A stretch of DNA of 64,000 nucleotides from Ephemerocybe angulata (lineage: Eukaryota > Basidiomycota > Agaricomycetes > Agaricales > Psathyrellaceae), in contig JAACJK010000225.1 of assembly GCA_013368325.1 (NCBI GenBank), positions 473,179 to 537,178 of the forward strand. Reading direction: 5' to 3'. Under the pieces are notes generated by a model. It was not told the DNA's origin and did not search any database. It saw nothing but the letters and a program-made list of their open reading frames with translations. Positions 19,142 through 30,132 of this stretch are shown here, one piece after another; positions within the stretch are counted from its first letter, which is position 1; every line of letters begins with the position of its first letter. Made by a program: the position numbers and the translations under genes.

Positions 19142-20319
19142 TTAAGGGAAGGAGGTCTTCGCGAGCTCGGTTTCCCCCTCATCAGCCTGGTTCCTGTCCC
19201 AATAAGTCCTCCAGTCAAGAACCCTCCTGTGCTCGCGACGGTTGCTGTACTGTTCTTCCAGGCCATTCGAGTTGATTGTGACGCGCGTGTCAGAGTATTC
19301 CACACTGGTGGTGGACCATTTAAAGTAGCCTAGTCCCCATGACACGGTCATATCCGACGAGGTGCGCCTCTTCGCAGTACAGTTCATCCTGAGTGCCTTC
19401 AGATCGCCGTCGCTTCTGGGTTCGCGCTGGCAGGCCCCTGACCGTCCGGAAGTCGGTGTCGTTTCAGTTGCTGTCATATGTGAGTGTGCGGAATCACAGT
19501 TCCAGGACAGACTGATCCCCAATCTTTCCCACTTCAGGGCGGCGTCGGTCTTATGGAGTCGGTCAAAATCTTCAGATCGGTTGTGAAGACCTGAGTGCGC
19601 AAGGATTGGTCAGCGTGTACTGTAGCTTGATTAATAGGGGAATATGTCGCCTTTACCTTTGGCACAGAATGTCAGTTTGGGATACAGGCACGTAATATCT
19701 TGTCCGTCGCAGTAATTCATCAGAAAGGTGTTGTGGGAAAAGAGAATAGGAATAAGAGGCGATCGAGCAATGGACTCGACGACGGTGACGTTGGATGGTT
19801 TTGTCAGATGCTTGAGGCGATTGAGAGATTTGACCCCGTTGTTGATATTGAAAAATTGGTTCGGACGTCCTTCCTTCGCGGCGGTCCAAACGGTGGGAGG
19901 GGAGCGAAGAACGTAATCATTGGTGAACAAGTACCTCACAACCGCGTCGACCGCGCCTCTGGGGCAGTAGAGGTTTAGGTCTCTCGGGGAGCGCAGCCCG
20001 GGACATACTAACTCCAGCGCGGCGGAGCCTCCTATGATACTGCCTGTGTCGGTCAACATGTCCACGGTGCCCATGTAGGGGAGATGGAACGAGGCTACGA
20101 GAGACCGAACGCGTTGGATGAGGTGGCGTTCCACAATAGGCGCGACTAGCCTTATCGTCGCTAGCACGCTTAGGTCGCGAAGGTTTAACGAACGCAGCAT
20201 GGCGTCATGGGTTTCTTCCGGGACAGGGTTTCGCTTGGAGCCTGCATAAAGAAATGAGTATGGGAGGCGGGGCAGTCTAAGCAAAGATGATCACCTATAA
20301 AGCGTTGTAGATCTAGCAT
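19142..20319 (-). CDS. F-box/nucleotidyltransferase-like family protein, paralogue 2
   Basis: Exons 20319-20295 (25 nt, MLDLQRFI), 20241-19657 (585 nt) and 19590-19142 (449 nt) join in frame to 352 residues. Exon 2 has the F-box-like NPVPEETHDAMLRSLNLRDL, the signature GGSAALELVCPGLRSPRDLNLYCP, and FFNINNGVKSLNRL. Exon 3 keeps FDRLHKTDAALKWERLGIS but is otherwise strongly diverged from its relatives and has lost the CQWA block. The promoter has a TATA box (complement of CTATATATGG at about 20351-20360). Three tandem copies of a 61-bp unit that contains the shared palindrome lie upstream. Confidence 0.75.
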
Positions 20320-20379
20320 GATTGGGAATGGTGATCCTAGCGAAGGTGCCATGATCGGCTCTATATATGGAACTCGTTG

Positions 20380-20562
20380 AATGGTCGGCGCATAGCTATG
20401 GCTTACTTCGTTGTGTTGTTGAGGTGCTCACCTATGGGCTAATGGTCGGCGCATAGCTATGGCTTATTTCGTTGTGTTGTTGAGGTGCTCACCTATGTGC
20501 TAATGGTCGGCGCGTAGCTATGGCTTACTTCGTTGTGTTGTTGAGGTGCTCACCTATGGGCT
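20380..20562. repeat. Three tandem 61-bp promoter repeats
   Basis: Three head-to-tail copies start at about 20381, 20442 and 20503 with only a few differences (CATAGC/CGTAGC, TTACTT/TTATTT, ATGGGC/ATGTGC). Each ends in GAGGTGCTCACCTAT, so the palindrome AGGTGCTCACCT occurs at 20422-20433, 20483-20494 and 20544-20555. A fourth, different element GAGGTGCGCACCTAAGGTGTGCATC follows at 20578-20602. They are directly upstream of paralogue 2. Confidence 0.9.
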
Positions 20563-20577
20563 ACTTCTTGTGTTGAC

Positions 20578-20668
20578 GAGGTGCGCACCTAAGGTGTGCA
20601 TCTACGTTCTTGCTGGTATTGATCACCTTCCATTGCGGAACAATGTGTAGCATGACAAGGTGCTTAGC
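20578..20668. promoter_or_regulatory. Additional shared promoter elements
   Basis: GAGGTGCGCACCTAAGGTGTGCATC at 20578-20602 and AAGGTGCTTAGC at 20657-20668. They could serve paralogue 2 (minus) or a poorly defined plus-strand transcript to the right. Confidence 0.55.
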
Positions 20669-21492
20669 TTGAGAGAAGACATAGACAGCGAGTGACGTTT
20701 GCCTCGAAATGAAAGCTGGTCTAAGGCCTTGGGGTAGTTGGTCGATTCGTATCAAATCTGGAGGGGAAGATCGAGGTAATATGCTGACCTTGGAGCGCGG
20801 GATTGACGCTTCAAAGCGGCTCCGGTTATCTGATTCACGTGAATGATGACAAATATTGGGCACGGACCGATCGATCCCGGTAACTTCAGGCGGTGGTCTT
20901 ACGAGCCCTCATGAAGGTTCTACCCTTGACACGGCTAACAACGGTGGAGTCGTCCAATCCTCTAGGCGCGTGTCGAGGTGCGCAAGCTCGGAATCGCGTC
21001 GAGCAGGTGGAGGGGGGAAGCAAGGCTCGTTGTCTATTCTCAGCGCGCTGGCGTCGTCTACATCGGTAAGTGATCTCATCAGCATCTAATCTAATCTCAG
21101 TCCGTGTCTAGGTACGAGGAGGAGAGGTGGCGAGTGCCCACAGGCACTGCCACAACGGCAAATCTTTGGTACTGCATTATCGATTGGTACGTGTCTTCCA
21201 ACGCTTTCGCTCTAATTACAGTTTTTCTACTGTCCATCATGAACGTGCGGAAGGGAAAATTAATATATTGTTCTGTACCCTCTTTGCTAGAAATAGAAGG
21301 CCCTAGGATACGCTCGCTGCCTTCGGTAGTCAGTCAGCGCCTGTCGTTCGTAATGATCACTGATATCGTATTTAGGCAGACCCTTCAATATATACGTAGT
21401 AATGCTGGTTCATCTCTCCTGACCGGGTTCTCTTGGACGCATTTGGAGCGTCCTCAGTTGGAGTCCGTCGTATCACTCCAGAGTTTCAGCCT
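20669..21492 (+). other. Possible multi-exon gene, structure unresolved
   Basis: Plus-strand frames show serine/glycine-rich coding-like sequence around 20860-21070 (SRRVSRCASSESRRAGGGG). A good GTAAGT donor near 21066 and intron-like segments ending in TCTCAG and CTCTAATTACAG follow. The frame at 20856 has no ATG, so the true start is not known. No domain recognised. Low confidence that this is a gene at all. Confidence 0.3.
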
Positions 21493-22467
21493 TTATCTCG
21501 AACGCGTCCATAGCCCTGCCTGTCTTGATCTGAGGTCTAACACGTCTCTTTGTGTCGGTCGACGAGTTAAACATACTCGCTGCGGAGGGGCGGTGGTCGG
21601 TAAGTGACTGATGGTAATGTAACGCTTGCGCAGCTGCTCACCGTTAACTGGTTCACCGTTGGATGTTGCCATGAGGAGTGCCTTTACCGATTCTTCATCG
21701 TCTATGTTTAGACCGTCTATGAGAGAAGCTCCCGTCACAAGTCTAGCAAGGTACGCGTGGTCTTGCTCGTTCTCCTCGTGAGAAGACCCTGTTACTACCT
21801 CGAGCGGGTGGAACGTGAGAGGTGGAGAGTATTTCGAGGTGTCTGGGTCCTTGAAAGCGCTCGATTTGCCGTCCATAATATCTTGAGTCTTTGCGGTAGC
21901 CTCTTCTTGCGACGCTGCGCTGTCGGACGACTCTGAGTCGGACCAAGAAATATCGTCCCTGATGTCGGTTATCTCCCTAACGCTGTTCGCGTCCCGGTCT
22001 GCGGACTGATAGGAAGTTGTATCCGTCTGATCGCTCTCTCGAGCATCTCCTTGTTCTGTCGTAGATGAGGTCTCTAGAGCATCTTATATGAACGTTAGTT
22101 TATTGACGCTCAAAGCAGGTCCACCTACTGACCCTTCGCCATTTCGAGCTCATATATTGCGACCTTGATAATAGCGATCGTGAGTTACCTTTTCATATAA
22201 TATGAGAAGTAGTGCGGACTTACCTCGTAATCGTCCACTTCCTTAGGGTGCATGCTTGAGGCGTAAAATTATTGAATATGAGGGGGTTACGTAGGCTCCG
22301 TGGTGCACTCACTTGCGTCGGGCCCTGGCCCTTTCTTCCGTGAGGAGCCTGAGCCTGGCGTTCACTCTGGCTCTGGTCTCAGCTGAAGGGAGTTGGAGCC
22401 TGGCGGTCGTTCTGGCTCTGGTCTCAGCTGAAGGGAGTTGGAGCCTGGTTCGGTGAGAGTTTCGCAT
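21493..22467 (-). CDS. Unidentified multi-exon protein with 15-residue tandem repeat and acidic middle
   Basis: The likely first exon is 22467-22313. It starts MRNSHRTR and contains two exact-length repeats RLQLPSAETRARxxA encoded by two 45-bp units, then a run RLRLLTEERARARRK typical of a basic helix. A GTGAGT donor ends it. Candidate small exons follow (18 nt at about 22235-22218, EVDDYE; about 30 nt near 22160-22132, VAIYELEMAKG). A longer acidic exon below 22085 contains SWSDSESSDSAASQEEA and LIDGLNIDDEESVKALLMAT. A TATA box (complement of TATTTATACC at about 22534) and AAGGTGAGTATCTTG at 22653-22667 form its promoter. Function unknown; basic plus acidic parts would fit a DNA-binding or chromatin protein. 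The 3' end is uncertain. Confidence 0.5.
22351..22440. repeat. Two 45-bp in-frame direct repeats
   Basis: Units 22351-22395 and 22396-22440 are nearly identical (they share CTGGCTCTGGTCTCAGCTGA). The length keeps the minus-strand frame and encodes two copies of a 15-residue unit in the first exon of the preceding gene. Confidence 0.9.
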
Positions 22468-22531
22468 AGTGCGCAATTGCAACGACTAGGAGATGGGTGG
22501 AAAGTGTAGCTACCTCCCTCTGGTGTACGAG

Positions 22532-22952
22532 TGGGTATTTATACCTGGAGCGTCTCCCCGTTACAGTTGGTCCGTTTGAAGTCACCGTATGTACGCCGTC
22601 CTTCCATGTAATTCTTTGGTTATCTAGCGACCATAAGCATGTTAGCTACTATAAGGTGAGTATCTTGCAAATAGGTAGGTCCCAACTTACGTTTCAGATA
22701 GAATGATCGGCGCTTTGCCTGGGCTCCGGAGCGTTCCCTCCTAGTATTTGGCTCGTCCACTGATGTGGCTCCGAGTCACAAGGTGACTTATTGAATGGTG
22801 GTGACTCGATCGCAGAGTGTGATTTAGGTCGCCCCTTTTTGAGTGGCGCATAGGTGCTCAGGTTGAAGCTGAGATCTCTACCTTGCAGGTGGCTGATTCG
22901 ACCACATTACCTGCCCTAAGTACCTAAAACTCTAGCTCGGATATATATACCG
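22532..22952. promoter_or_regulatory. Divergent promoter region with shared elements and two TATA boxes
   Basis: On the minus side a TATA-like TATTTATACC lies at about 22531-22540 and AAGGTGAGTATCTTG at 22653-22667. On the plus side are AGGTGCTCAGG at 22852-22862, ACCTTGCAGGT at about 22880-22890, CCTAAGTACCTA at 22915-22926, then TATATATACC at about 22941-22950, about 100 nt before the F-box start at 23048. Confidence 0.6.
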
Positions 22953-23047
22953 GCATAAGTGTATATGTAGTCGGTTCTCCATTCTGTCGCGCTCATCGCG
23001 TCCCGCTAGTCTCCGTCCGTCACTCAACATCGTGCTTTCATCATCTC

Positions 23048-24290
23048 TTGATGGACGTGGATTCTATCGCTAGCTCTCCCTACTCTCCACTTGCCGTCTC
23101 CGATGCTTCAGCAAAGCACGGGACGCACCTCCTCGACCTCGCCAACGAACTTTTGGCTATGATTGCCTCTTCCCTTTACTTTACCCCCGCCTCCTTGACG
23201 CAGTTCATGCTCGTTTGCCGTCGTACCACTGATATCGGGGAGCGAATCAGATATTCCTCCCTCATGATATCGGGTAACCGTGGCAGACGTACCCTAGCCG
23301 CTCTACTATCCGACTCCTCAACCTCGCTCCGATGCTGCAAGTTGGTGCATCGCCTGTGGTTCCGAGGATGGGCAGATTCCGACATGCACCTGAACTCGGC
23401 CCTCTTGGCCGAGGTCCTGCCTCGGTTATTAGGCTTGACCGCCTTGTGGTTGGACGCGAATCCTTTGGACACGGCACACCTGATGGGCAGGATTAGGAAG
23501 CACGGACTAGTTAGGGAACGAATCCATCCCGCCTTCGCCGTATCCGACATGGGGTCGGGGCACCCAGCGTCGCCTTGGAATCTCCCTCATCTGGAATACG
23601 TTCGGTTGACAGGAGATCCTGTTATGGCAGGGGTCGTATTCCATCGGTGCCTCGTCTCGTTGGACCTGGCTCACATCATGGACAACGACGAACTTGCTAA
23701 GTTCCTGTCAGAGGCGGATAACAGTCTGCTCGGAGAGTATCTGGAAACGTTGAGTGTGAAGTTCGCGAGGAACGTCAACCTTCCTCTCGCGCTTCCTCTC
23801 ATTGGGGGAGCCTTGTCCAATCTCCAGTTTCTTTCTGTGGAGCAACATTACTTACCTGTGTTGGTGAGTCTCTTTCAGTTAAACCAAATTGAGTCGTGTA
23901 ACTGAGTTCGCTTGTTAGGAAGTTGTGGAGACGATTGCCCTCCCTCCATCGCTTTTCCCTAAGCTTAGGGTACTGGTGCTCAACCGGCTTTATTCTTACC
24001 GTATCCCGAGGTGGGGGACCATATTCACCTTCGAGTCTTTTTCTCAGGATCAAATGAAGATCTTGCTTTCTAAGGTGGCAGAGAAACACAAGTTTCTGAC
24101 GCGGATTGGTGTAGGGAGAGACATTTATGAGGTGGGATTCTACGGTGTGTTTGGTCGAAAGGTCCTTCAGTACCCCGACTTGGATAGCTGGTCGTCTGTA
24201 TTTGGAGAGCAGTTGGAGCTGTCCAGATTCGCTGGCTCCTCGCTGAACGCTATTCCGCAGCCAGTGGGTTTGGATTGGATCGCTGTTTGA
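23048..24290 (+). CDS. F-box protein with leucine-rich region
   Basis: Two exons, 23048-23863 and 23919-24290 (phase 0 intron GTGAGT..TTAG), give 395 residues; the start may be either of two adjacent ATGs. An F-box-like segment is at residues 27-65 (HLLDLANELLAMIASSLYFTP, then LVCRRTTDIGERIRYSSL). Leucine-rich segments follow (LEYVRLTGDPVMAGVVFHRCLVSLDL, LSNLQFLSVEQHYLP). This is the form common in mushroom genomes and is probably a substrate adaptor of an SCF ubiquitin ligase. The upstream side carries the shared elements and a TATA box. No defects seen. Confidence 0.8.
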
Positions 24291-26026
24291 ACGCTGTAGT
24301 ATTACATTAGCAGCTAGGAACATACTGTATTGACCAAAAACACGCCGCGCGCGCGCTTAAACAATTGATGTAGCATTATATTCAAACTCGTCTACTATTC
24401 CTCTCCATAGGTGGGGATTTCAGAACTTAGACGATGAAATCTAACGCAGGTTTCGAAAGGTAGCTGGTACAAGAAGATGGCATGCATATAAGTCTTGAGG
24501 CGTAAGGTATAATGTGTACATCCTCGGGCAAGTCGGGTATCGCGTGTTCTCCGTGGCGCATGCACCCTTTCGGCGGTGGGCGCTTAAGGGGTGGGCGCTT
24601 CAGGGACGGGCGTTTAGCCCGGGAACCCTTAACGATGTAGCGGAGCTCCTGATCCTTGGTGGCCTTGGTATTTCGCGTCTTCACTCTTGTATAGCTCGGT
24701 AACCTTCTCGAAATCCATACACATGCATCTGGCCGCTAACCTTCTTGCACCGGGCGTCGGTGTACTCATATGGGGTCGGTGAGCAATAGGACGTCGACCT
24801 ATTCATTCTTAAGGGGCTTGATGAGGTTCAACTCCTTCGTTGCAGTTAGATACTCGCTGGTGAGGATACATATTGTGGTCTACTTCGGGCATGTGTATGA
24901 TGTAGCCCTGAGGAAGATAAACTCGTCGAACGACAGTACTCGATGCTGGGCAGAAACTGGCGATAAGTATGCGCATGAAACGATCTGCAGACATATCCTG
25001 GGAGGCCGCCCAAAAGCACAGCGAAACCGCTGACTCGACGACTGTGGTTGTGTGCGTACCGTGTAGCACGGGCGGTGCGACCTCGCGTGCAAGGTGGATG
25101 GGCGTGCACTAGACCTGGAAGACCAATATATGGGTCACGGTGATGTATCTGTACTCACATCAGGCATAGGTGCGAGCTCGGGGTAATTGACGTACTGCCC
25201 AATCAGTTATAATAATTTGTTCAGGATGGTTTGATCGAAGTTGAAGGGGAGCAAAGGTCCTTTCCTCGAGCATTATCGAGCGCGGTTCTGCCGTCAACAT
25301 CGCTTTCAGAGAGGTTCTGATTCCAGAGATGTAGCGTACGCACCTTTATCCACTGTAAATCAGCCCTTGTCCGTCTAGACTCAGCGCGTTCGCAGGCATA
25401 TTTCCGCTACTCTCTATCCTAGCAGCGAGGCTCTTGTTGCTGCAATCGTACCTCCGTCAGTGTAACTTGTAGGGTTGCCTTAGTTAGCCAGAATACTTGA
25501 CTAAGACATTACATTCGCCTTTCGGCGTGCCTTCGAGCGGTAATACTATGTTAATTACGCCTGAGGGGAGTTCGCATAGAGAGCTATCAACTTCTAACAA
25601 GGAGTGGAGAACGCTGAGCGGGATGGGGGCGGATTGATGGAGGAGGCAACTGTTGGACTGCTTGCAAGCATCGTTACGCGTCACGCTTACTTAGCTGATT
25701 GTGACGGTGACAAGTCATAAGTATTCAGGTCGGACGGTGTACACGGACCTTTTTCGATCGGTGGCGTCTATCAATGTCGGTTGATCGCCGTCTTGTTCTG
25801 TTTCGGGATGGCTCAAATTTTTCGTTTGACTTTGTCCGTCCTCGGTGGGTTTGCACCATTCGGGCCCACGTCCCTACCCTTCTGCTTGCGGAATATCGTG
25901 TCGATCCGCCTTGGATTCTCTTCTTGTACATTACTATATCTGACTCGCTCCTCTCGAACCGTAGATGCTAAGTTGGTATGTCCCGACTTCCGGCATCCGC
26001 GGGGTGGAATTTGGCTACTTCTGCAC
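24291..26026. other. No gene confidently recognised
   Basis: Open frames on both strands are short and shift often. A GC-rich run of alternating bases lies near 24341-24355. Two imperfect repeats of GGGCGCTT lie near 24577-24605. A minus-strand stretch at 24430-25110 looks coding-like in composition but shifts frame and has no domain I recognise; it may be another decayed gene. A half-element GTACGCACCTTT occurs at 25336-25347. Confidence 0.4.
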
Positions 26027-26042
26027 AAGGTAAGCACCTTAG
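26027..26042. promoter_or_regulatory. Isolated full copy of the shared element
   Basis: AAGGTAAGCACCTTAG at 26027-26042 is one of the most complete copies in the window. A plus-strand gene to its right (about 26.4-27.2 kb) is the likely client, but no clear TATA box was found. Confidence 0.6.
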
Positions 26043-26423
26043 ACGGCTTCTTGACAGCTCAGATACATACCTACGAGACGCTTCTATGAGTTAAACAGTC
26101 GCAGTTTGGGTGTGACGACATCAGGGCACGGGGGTGAGGCGATCTAGTAGGTCCATCCTTCCCACCCTCCTTTGGACGTCCTTCCTTATTTCCGACTCCA
26201 GCCGTAATCTGCAGACGGTGTGCTCGAGTGCCGCGTATATTGTCTAGTACGGACCTGCGCGAAGTACACGGCTAACAGAGGTCGTCAAGGCCATGGACAG
26301 AACACCGATCGGCACTGCATGCACCGTGCATGTTCCAAAATCCAGAGGAATGTGCTTGTGAGTTGGCGCCTCGCGATTTCGCTGGTCTGTGAGGATGACC
26401 GTAGCTAACGGACTTTCCGTCTA

Positions 26424-27213
26424 GGTTCGATCTCCACCCGCTTCAGCAACCTCAAGTCGATACGGTTGGAGCGATGGAAGAGCGGGTGGCCACCATCTTT
26501 CGATCGAATTACGACAAATGGAGTCGCACCTTCTGCGAACAGTGCAAGAGAGCCGGAAAACCTGTAAGCAGCTTCCTTTACCTGGAGTGGTGCAAGGGCG
26601 AGAGCTCAGGGCGTTTGCCAGTGCCCTGTTGGCGATTATTCAGTAGCTTGCGCTTTGTGCCAGATCAGTGGTCTTCAGGTGAGGTTGGTCGGGTTGGCTA
26701 CCGGTTGTATGTCTAACCTTTATATCGTGTGGTATAGTGCAGCTTTGTCCCCCTAAGCTCATCGATAGTTGGAGACGCTTCGCTTGTAGCGCGAAACTCC
26801 CTCGCCCAGCGATCTACCCGTCGTACCAACGGCAAGTCGAAGAAAAAGCCGCGCGTAGAGAGCGGTTCAAGCCGCGGGCAGTCTACCGAATCCGCGCCTA
26901 GTTGGTCGTCCAGCACGGCGTCCTATCTCCACGACGGAGCGGGTATGGAGCGTGGTATGAACCCTTCGACGAGCAGTACAAGCTCTACCGCATTAGGCTT
27001 CGGTTTGGATGCTACGGTGCCCTCCGCGTTGTCGGGTTCTTCTTCTCTGACTACCACCGGTAATAGGTGAGCCCCCTCGTCTTGCCTTTCATGACTCACC
27101 TCTAACTGGATCGAGTAGCTCTGGACCTGACTCCATGGATTTATCTTTCAACTTAGAGGCTTATGCCAATTTTGACTGGACCGCTCTCATGAATCAAGGC
27201 CTCCAGTCGTCGA
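26424..27213 (+). CDS. Unidentified multi-exon protein, Ser/Thr-rich (tentative)
   Basis: Three exon-like segments. At 26424-26560, bounded by TCTAG and GTAAGC, the reading includes MEERVATIFRSNYDKWSRTF then CEQCKRAGKP. At about 26744-27066, ending TAATAG/GTGAGC, it includes RRTNGKSKKKPRVESGSS and STSSTSSTALGFG. At about 27118-27213 it includes MDLSFNLEAYANFDWTALM. The basic, Ser/Thr-rich and acidic/aromatic parts would suit a transcription factor, but no homeodomain or HMG box is visible. The N-terminal exon and exact junctions are not established. Confidence 0.35.
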
Positions 27214-27966
27214 GGTGTGTACACGTCGTAATCAATCCTAACGTCATGTTTATACCTCTCTCAGCTCGTTTCTTGCTGCCGACAACGCTAATCTCCGCTC
27301 GAATGAGAACGCTTGGTACGCGGGGTAGGTATTCGCCCGACTATTTAACGTGTAACATAACATGGGTAGCTTCCTCCGTCTTAGTATGTCCGGGGTCTGT
27401 GGCATGATGTAGTCAGACGCTGGACCTCAGTTTATCGTTAAATATTATGGGTCGCTTTCGAGGGTGTTCGTCTTGGCTGGTAATGAGGATCTGGGTGCTT
27501 CCACGTGAATTGCGTTCTGAGCTGCGCGGGCTTTGGCGCGTGTTCGAACTATGTCAGGACACTTAATACGGCGGATGAATTCGCGACCTTGATGTCTAGC
27601 CCGGTTTAGCGCTCAAATAAGCGCTGCCAACCACCACCTGTAATCATCTTTGTATTCATTGCTCATGGATACCACTACCATCTAGCCTGGTGCTCCATAG
27701 GTCGCTGAGTTCATCGTGCCGTATCTATCTGGTCTAATACATGCGCTCGGACTTTCGAAAACCCGGGAGGTTCATCTACGCTACAGTCACGGTCGCTCGA
27801 CCTCTGTTAGGAGGGTTAGGCAAGGTGGCGACGAATTCGTGTGATAACTGGATAACGGGTCCTCCGTAGGTGAGCGTCCACATGCGGCTGACCCAACTAG
27901 ACGAACGAGAGTTTAGGGATGGCAGTCAGCTTCCGGGTGGATTTGGGTGATAGGTGTAGTTCGCAC
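27214..27966. other. No gene recognised
   Basis: No supported coding sequence. A partial shared element AGGTGAGCG occurs at 27868-27876. The unidentified minus-strand gene begins immediately to the right. Confidence 0.4.
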
Positions 27967-28578
27967 TCACGCTCCAAGGGTTCCAAATATCCATTCGTGG
28001 TCTATTCTGGCCACATTCACGAAGAGTTGCGACTCTGGTTTATTGTTTCTGCAGTATCGGGCGATGACCACATGTCCGAGCCAGGGGCGCAAGAACCTCT
28101 TCGCGATAACGGCGTTTAGACCAGGTGGGCCTAGGTTTCCAGGATCTACGTAGATCCTGTAGACGAAAGGCAGAGGCCAGTGTGTTCCTGGATATGTCGT
28201 CAAGAGCATACTGACGTATCCGTTTGGGAAGTGGGACTCTTCCAGGTCGATGTACTCCGTTTCTAATCCGTTTGCATGGATAGTGTATACAGGAGCAATC
28301 CAGGCTTCTGCACGGTCCTGGACGGTAATCGTGGACGATACATGCAGAAAACGCTTGGACACCTGGTTTCGCGACGCTTCAGCTGGAAGAACATGTACGG
28401 CATAGTATATGGAAGTACTTACTGCCCGATTCGCCATCATCGCACCTTGCCCTTTGGGATGCTGCATCGTAAAAGGGCTGATCAGTACGAGGTACGAGCT
28501 ATGTGATCGCCGACAGCCGGAGGATGGACTCCTTACATCCAAAAAGCCTGGAATGTCTTCCCATAGAGTGGTATGCAT
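27967..28578 (-). CDS. Unidentified protein of about 200 residues
   Basis: The minus-strand frame starting with ATG at 28578 (MHTTLWEDIPGF) runs to 27967 and includes AWIAPVYTIHANGLETEY, GTHWPLPFVYRIYVDPGNL and ends FLRPWLGHVVIARYCRNNK..FGTLGA. An upstream in-frame GTG was rejected because it lies inside the TATA region (complement of CTTTATAGC, about 28629-28637). AAAGGTGAGCACC at 28707-28719 is the shared element. Ends of this kind (xxWxGHVVI/LVxR) occur in hypothetical Agaricomycete proteins. A short intron near residues 15-28 is possible. Function unknown. Confidence 0.5.
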   Translation of the reverse strand: MHTTLWEDIPGFLDVRSPSSGCRRSHSSYLVLISPFTMQHPKGQGAMMANRAVSTSIYYAVHVLPAEASRNQVSKRFLHVSSTITVQDRAEAWIAPVYTIHANGLETEYIDLEESHFPNGYVSMLLTTYPGTHWPLPFVYRIYVDPGNLGPPGLNAVIAKRFLRPWLGHVVIARYCRNNKPESQLFVNVARIDHEWIFGTLGA

Positions 28579-28628
28579 GACGGAGGGCGAGGGAACTCTG
28601 CTAATAATCGTTTCATTTTCGATAGACA

Positions 28629-28719
28629 CTTTATAGCACTACTGTTGCGGCCTTGTCACGGTGTATACACGTAAAGTAGTTCAACTGGACTTCTAAAGTT
28701 AAATCGAAAGGTGAGCACC
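28629..28719 (-). promoter_or_regulatory. TATA box and shared element
   Basis: A TATAAAG box (complement, about 28630-28636) is preceded by AAAGGTGAGCACC at 28707-28719 (plus-strand orientation). They precede the ATG at 28578. Confidence 0.5.
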
Positions 28720-28779
28720 CTCGTTGTCATCGCCTTTCATTCAGCCTTTACTCGGGTATCCCTGCACGGGCGCTGTAGT

Positions 28780-30074
28780 TTATTCTTCATCATCTTCTGC
28801 TTCTATTCTGTTGGCGAAATAGTACCTTGAACTGACCGATCATGAGGATAGTGTATTAGGCTTTCTATGTGGACTTACCTCCACACAAACGGCTCGCCGA
28901 TGCTCATGTACGTCCCTTTGTCGTCGCGGACCATGTTCCAGTCCAGCGCTTCGAAGGCTGGTCCTTGTCGTGATAGAGGGGGATTCATAGGATCTGGGTG
29001 TTGTTTAGTGAGCGTCTATATTCGGGTGTGCGATTTTTATCCGGAAGTCACCCGGATTGAAATGAGTAACTTACCGTACCCCATTCTTGGGATAGTCCAT
29101 GTATGCTGGTCTCCCAGTCGTCGGGATCCGGTCTCAGCTGAGAAGTAAGTTCTCCAAGCTGTTGGCGGGCCGCTGATGATTTCGAAATCGAACCGCTGTA
29201 TATTCGACATCACCGAGTAAGGCTGGCTACTATGGGCGTCCAGTAGATGGAAGTTCCTTAGCGCGAATCCTAAGGAGAGCCGGAAGGTAGTTCGAGCGAA
29301 AGGCGCGCCTGCCTCAAAGTTGGTCATATAGCAGGTCAATGGTGCTGCGTGGCGAATCGCAGGACGCGGCGATACGCATCAGCACGGTAGATAGGTCAGA
29401 TGCAATGGGTCAGCGGCAAGCCGAACGACGTAGAAATATAAGTGCTCACTTATAGGTCCGCCTAGTACATGCCTGTAGGGCTCGCACCTCACCAGGTGTA
29501 TATTGATCGTGACGGGTACTCCCCTGCACTTCCTGGTATACTGATACACGTATCCGATATGGTCTTCCGCGGCCCAACTTCTGTCTGCCGCTATTGACCA
29601 CGTACTATGGTCGGTTCCCACTTTTCGCATCAGGGTCCCCACCTCGGTGAGCGAACCCGTCCCCCTCTTGGTGCGAGGACGAGTCAAGCGATAACCGTCG
29701 TCTTCGAGTATTCGATTCAGCTGATAATATTTGGAGAGGGAAGTGCAGATATCGAGCGGGCATCGTGTTGAGCTACACCTGAGGAAAAAGCGCAGCACCG
29801 CTCCGCCATATATCATAGCGTCTTTCCCGTCGATTAAAGCGAGTAGAGTTGCCGGTCTGGGGATGTAAAGTTTGAGGAAGGATTCAAAGTCCCATGTGCG
29901 TCGGCGGTAACCATAGAACCAGTATCGAAGGCGAGTATTCAGCTTCTCAAGAACATGCAGCTCGCAAACTTCCATGATTGTAAGAAATCGCTCGACGGCG
30001 GCGTCTGGGGCTGACAATAAGAACCTCTCTAGATGTCCCATGCGGTTAGTAGGAGGAGGCTGAAGGAAGGGCAT
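28780..30074 (-). CDS. F-box/nucleotidyltransferase-like protein, second subfamily
   Basis: ATG at 30074. The first exon (to about 29400) reads ERFLTIMEVCELHVLEKLNT (F-box-like helices) and then MIYGGAVLRFFLRCSSTRCPLDICTS, a G-G..x13..L-D nucleotidyltransferase-like signature. A second exon at about 29340-29073 has LTCYMTNFEAGAPFARTTFR and RRLGDQHTWTIPRMGYG, matching the TCVMN..AYSLYPRTTF and VGDRHTWTI blocks of a large mushroom family. Exon 3 (to about 28870) reads GPAFEALDWNMVRDDKG. A fourth ends in an acidic tail (RIEAEDDEE) with stop at 28780. The exon 1/2 junction is not exact. Promoter: TATA-like at about 30133, AGATGCTCACCC at 30185-30196. Function unknown. Confidence 0.65.
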
Positions 30075-30132
30075 CGGGGCAACGGACGGCGGGGGAAAGC
30101 GCTCACCCCTTGTCGCTCGACTTTTATCCCAT

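Noticed and set aside
20856..21089. Gene starting at 20856
   Set aside because: The codon is TTG with a stop just upstream and no ATG in that frame; kept only as an unresolved region.
24427..25110. Decayed ribosomal or translation-factor gene on the minus strand
   Set aside because: Composition looks coding, but I could not match any conserved block to a named family.
26424..27213. Mating-type homeodomain or HMG-box gene
   Set aside because: No WFxNxR helix or HMG box is present; only general Ser/Thr-rich and basic composition.
27967..28629. Start of the 28-kb minus-strand gene at 28629
   Set aside because: That codon is GTG and overlaps the TATA box; the first ATG in frame is at 28578.
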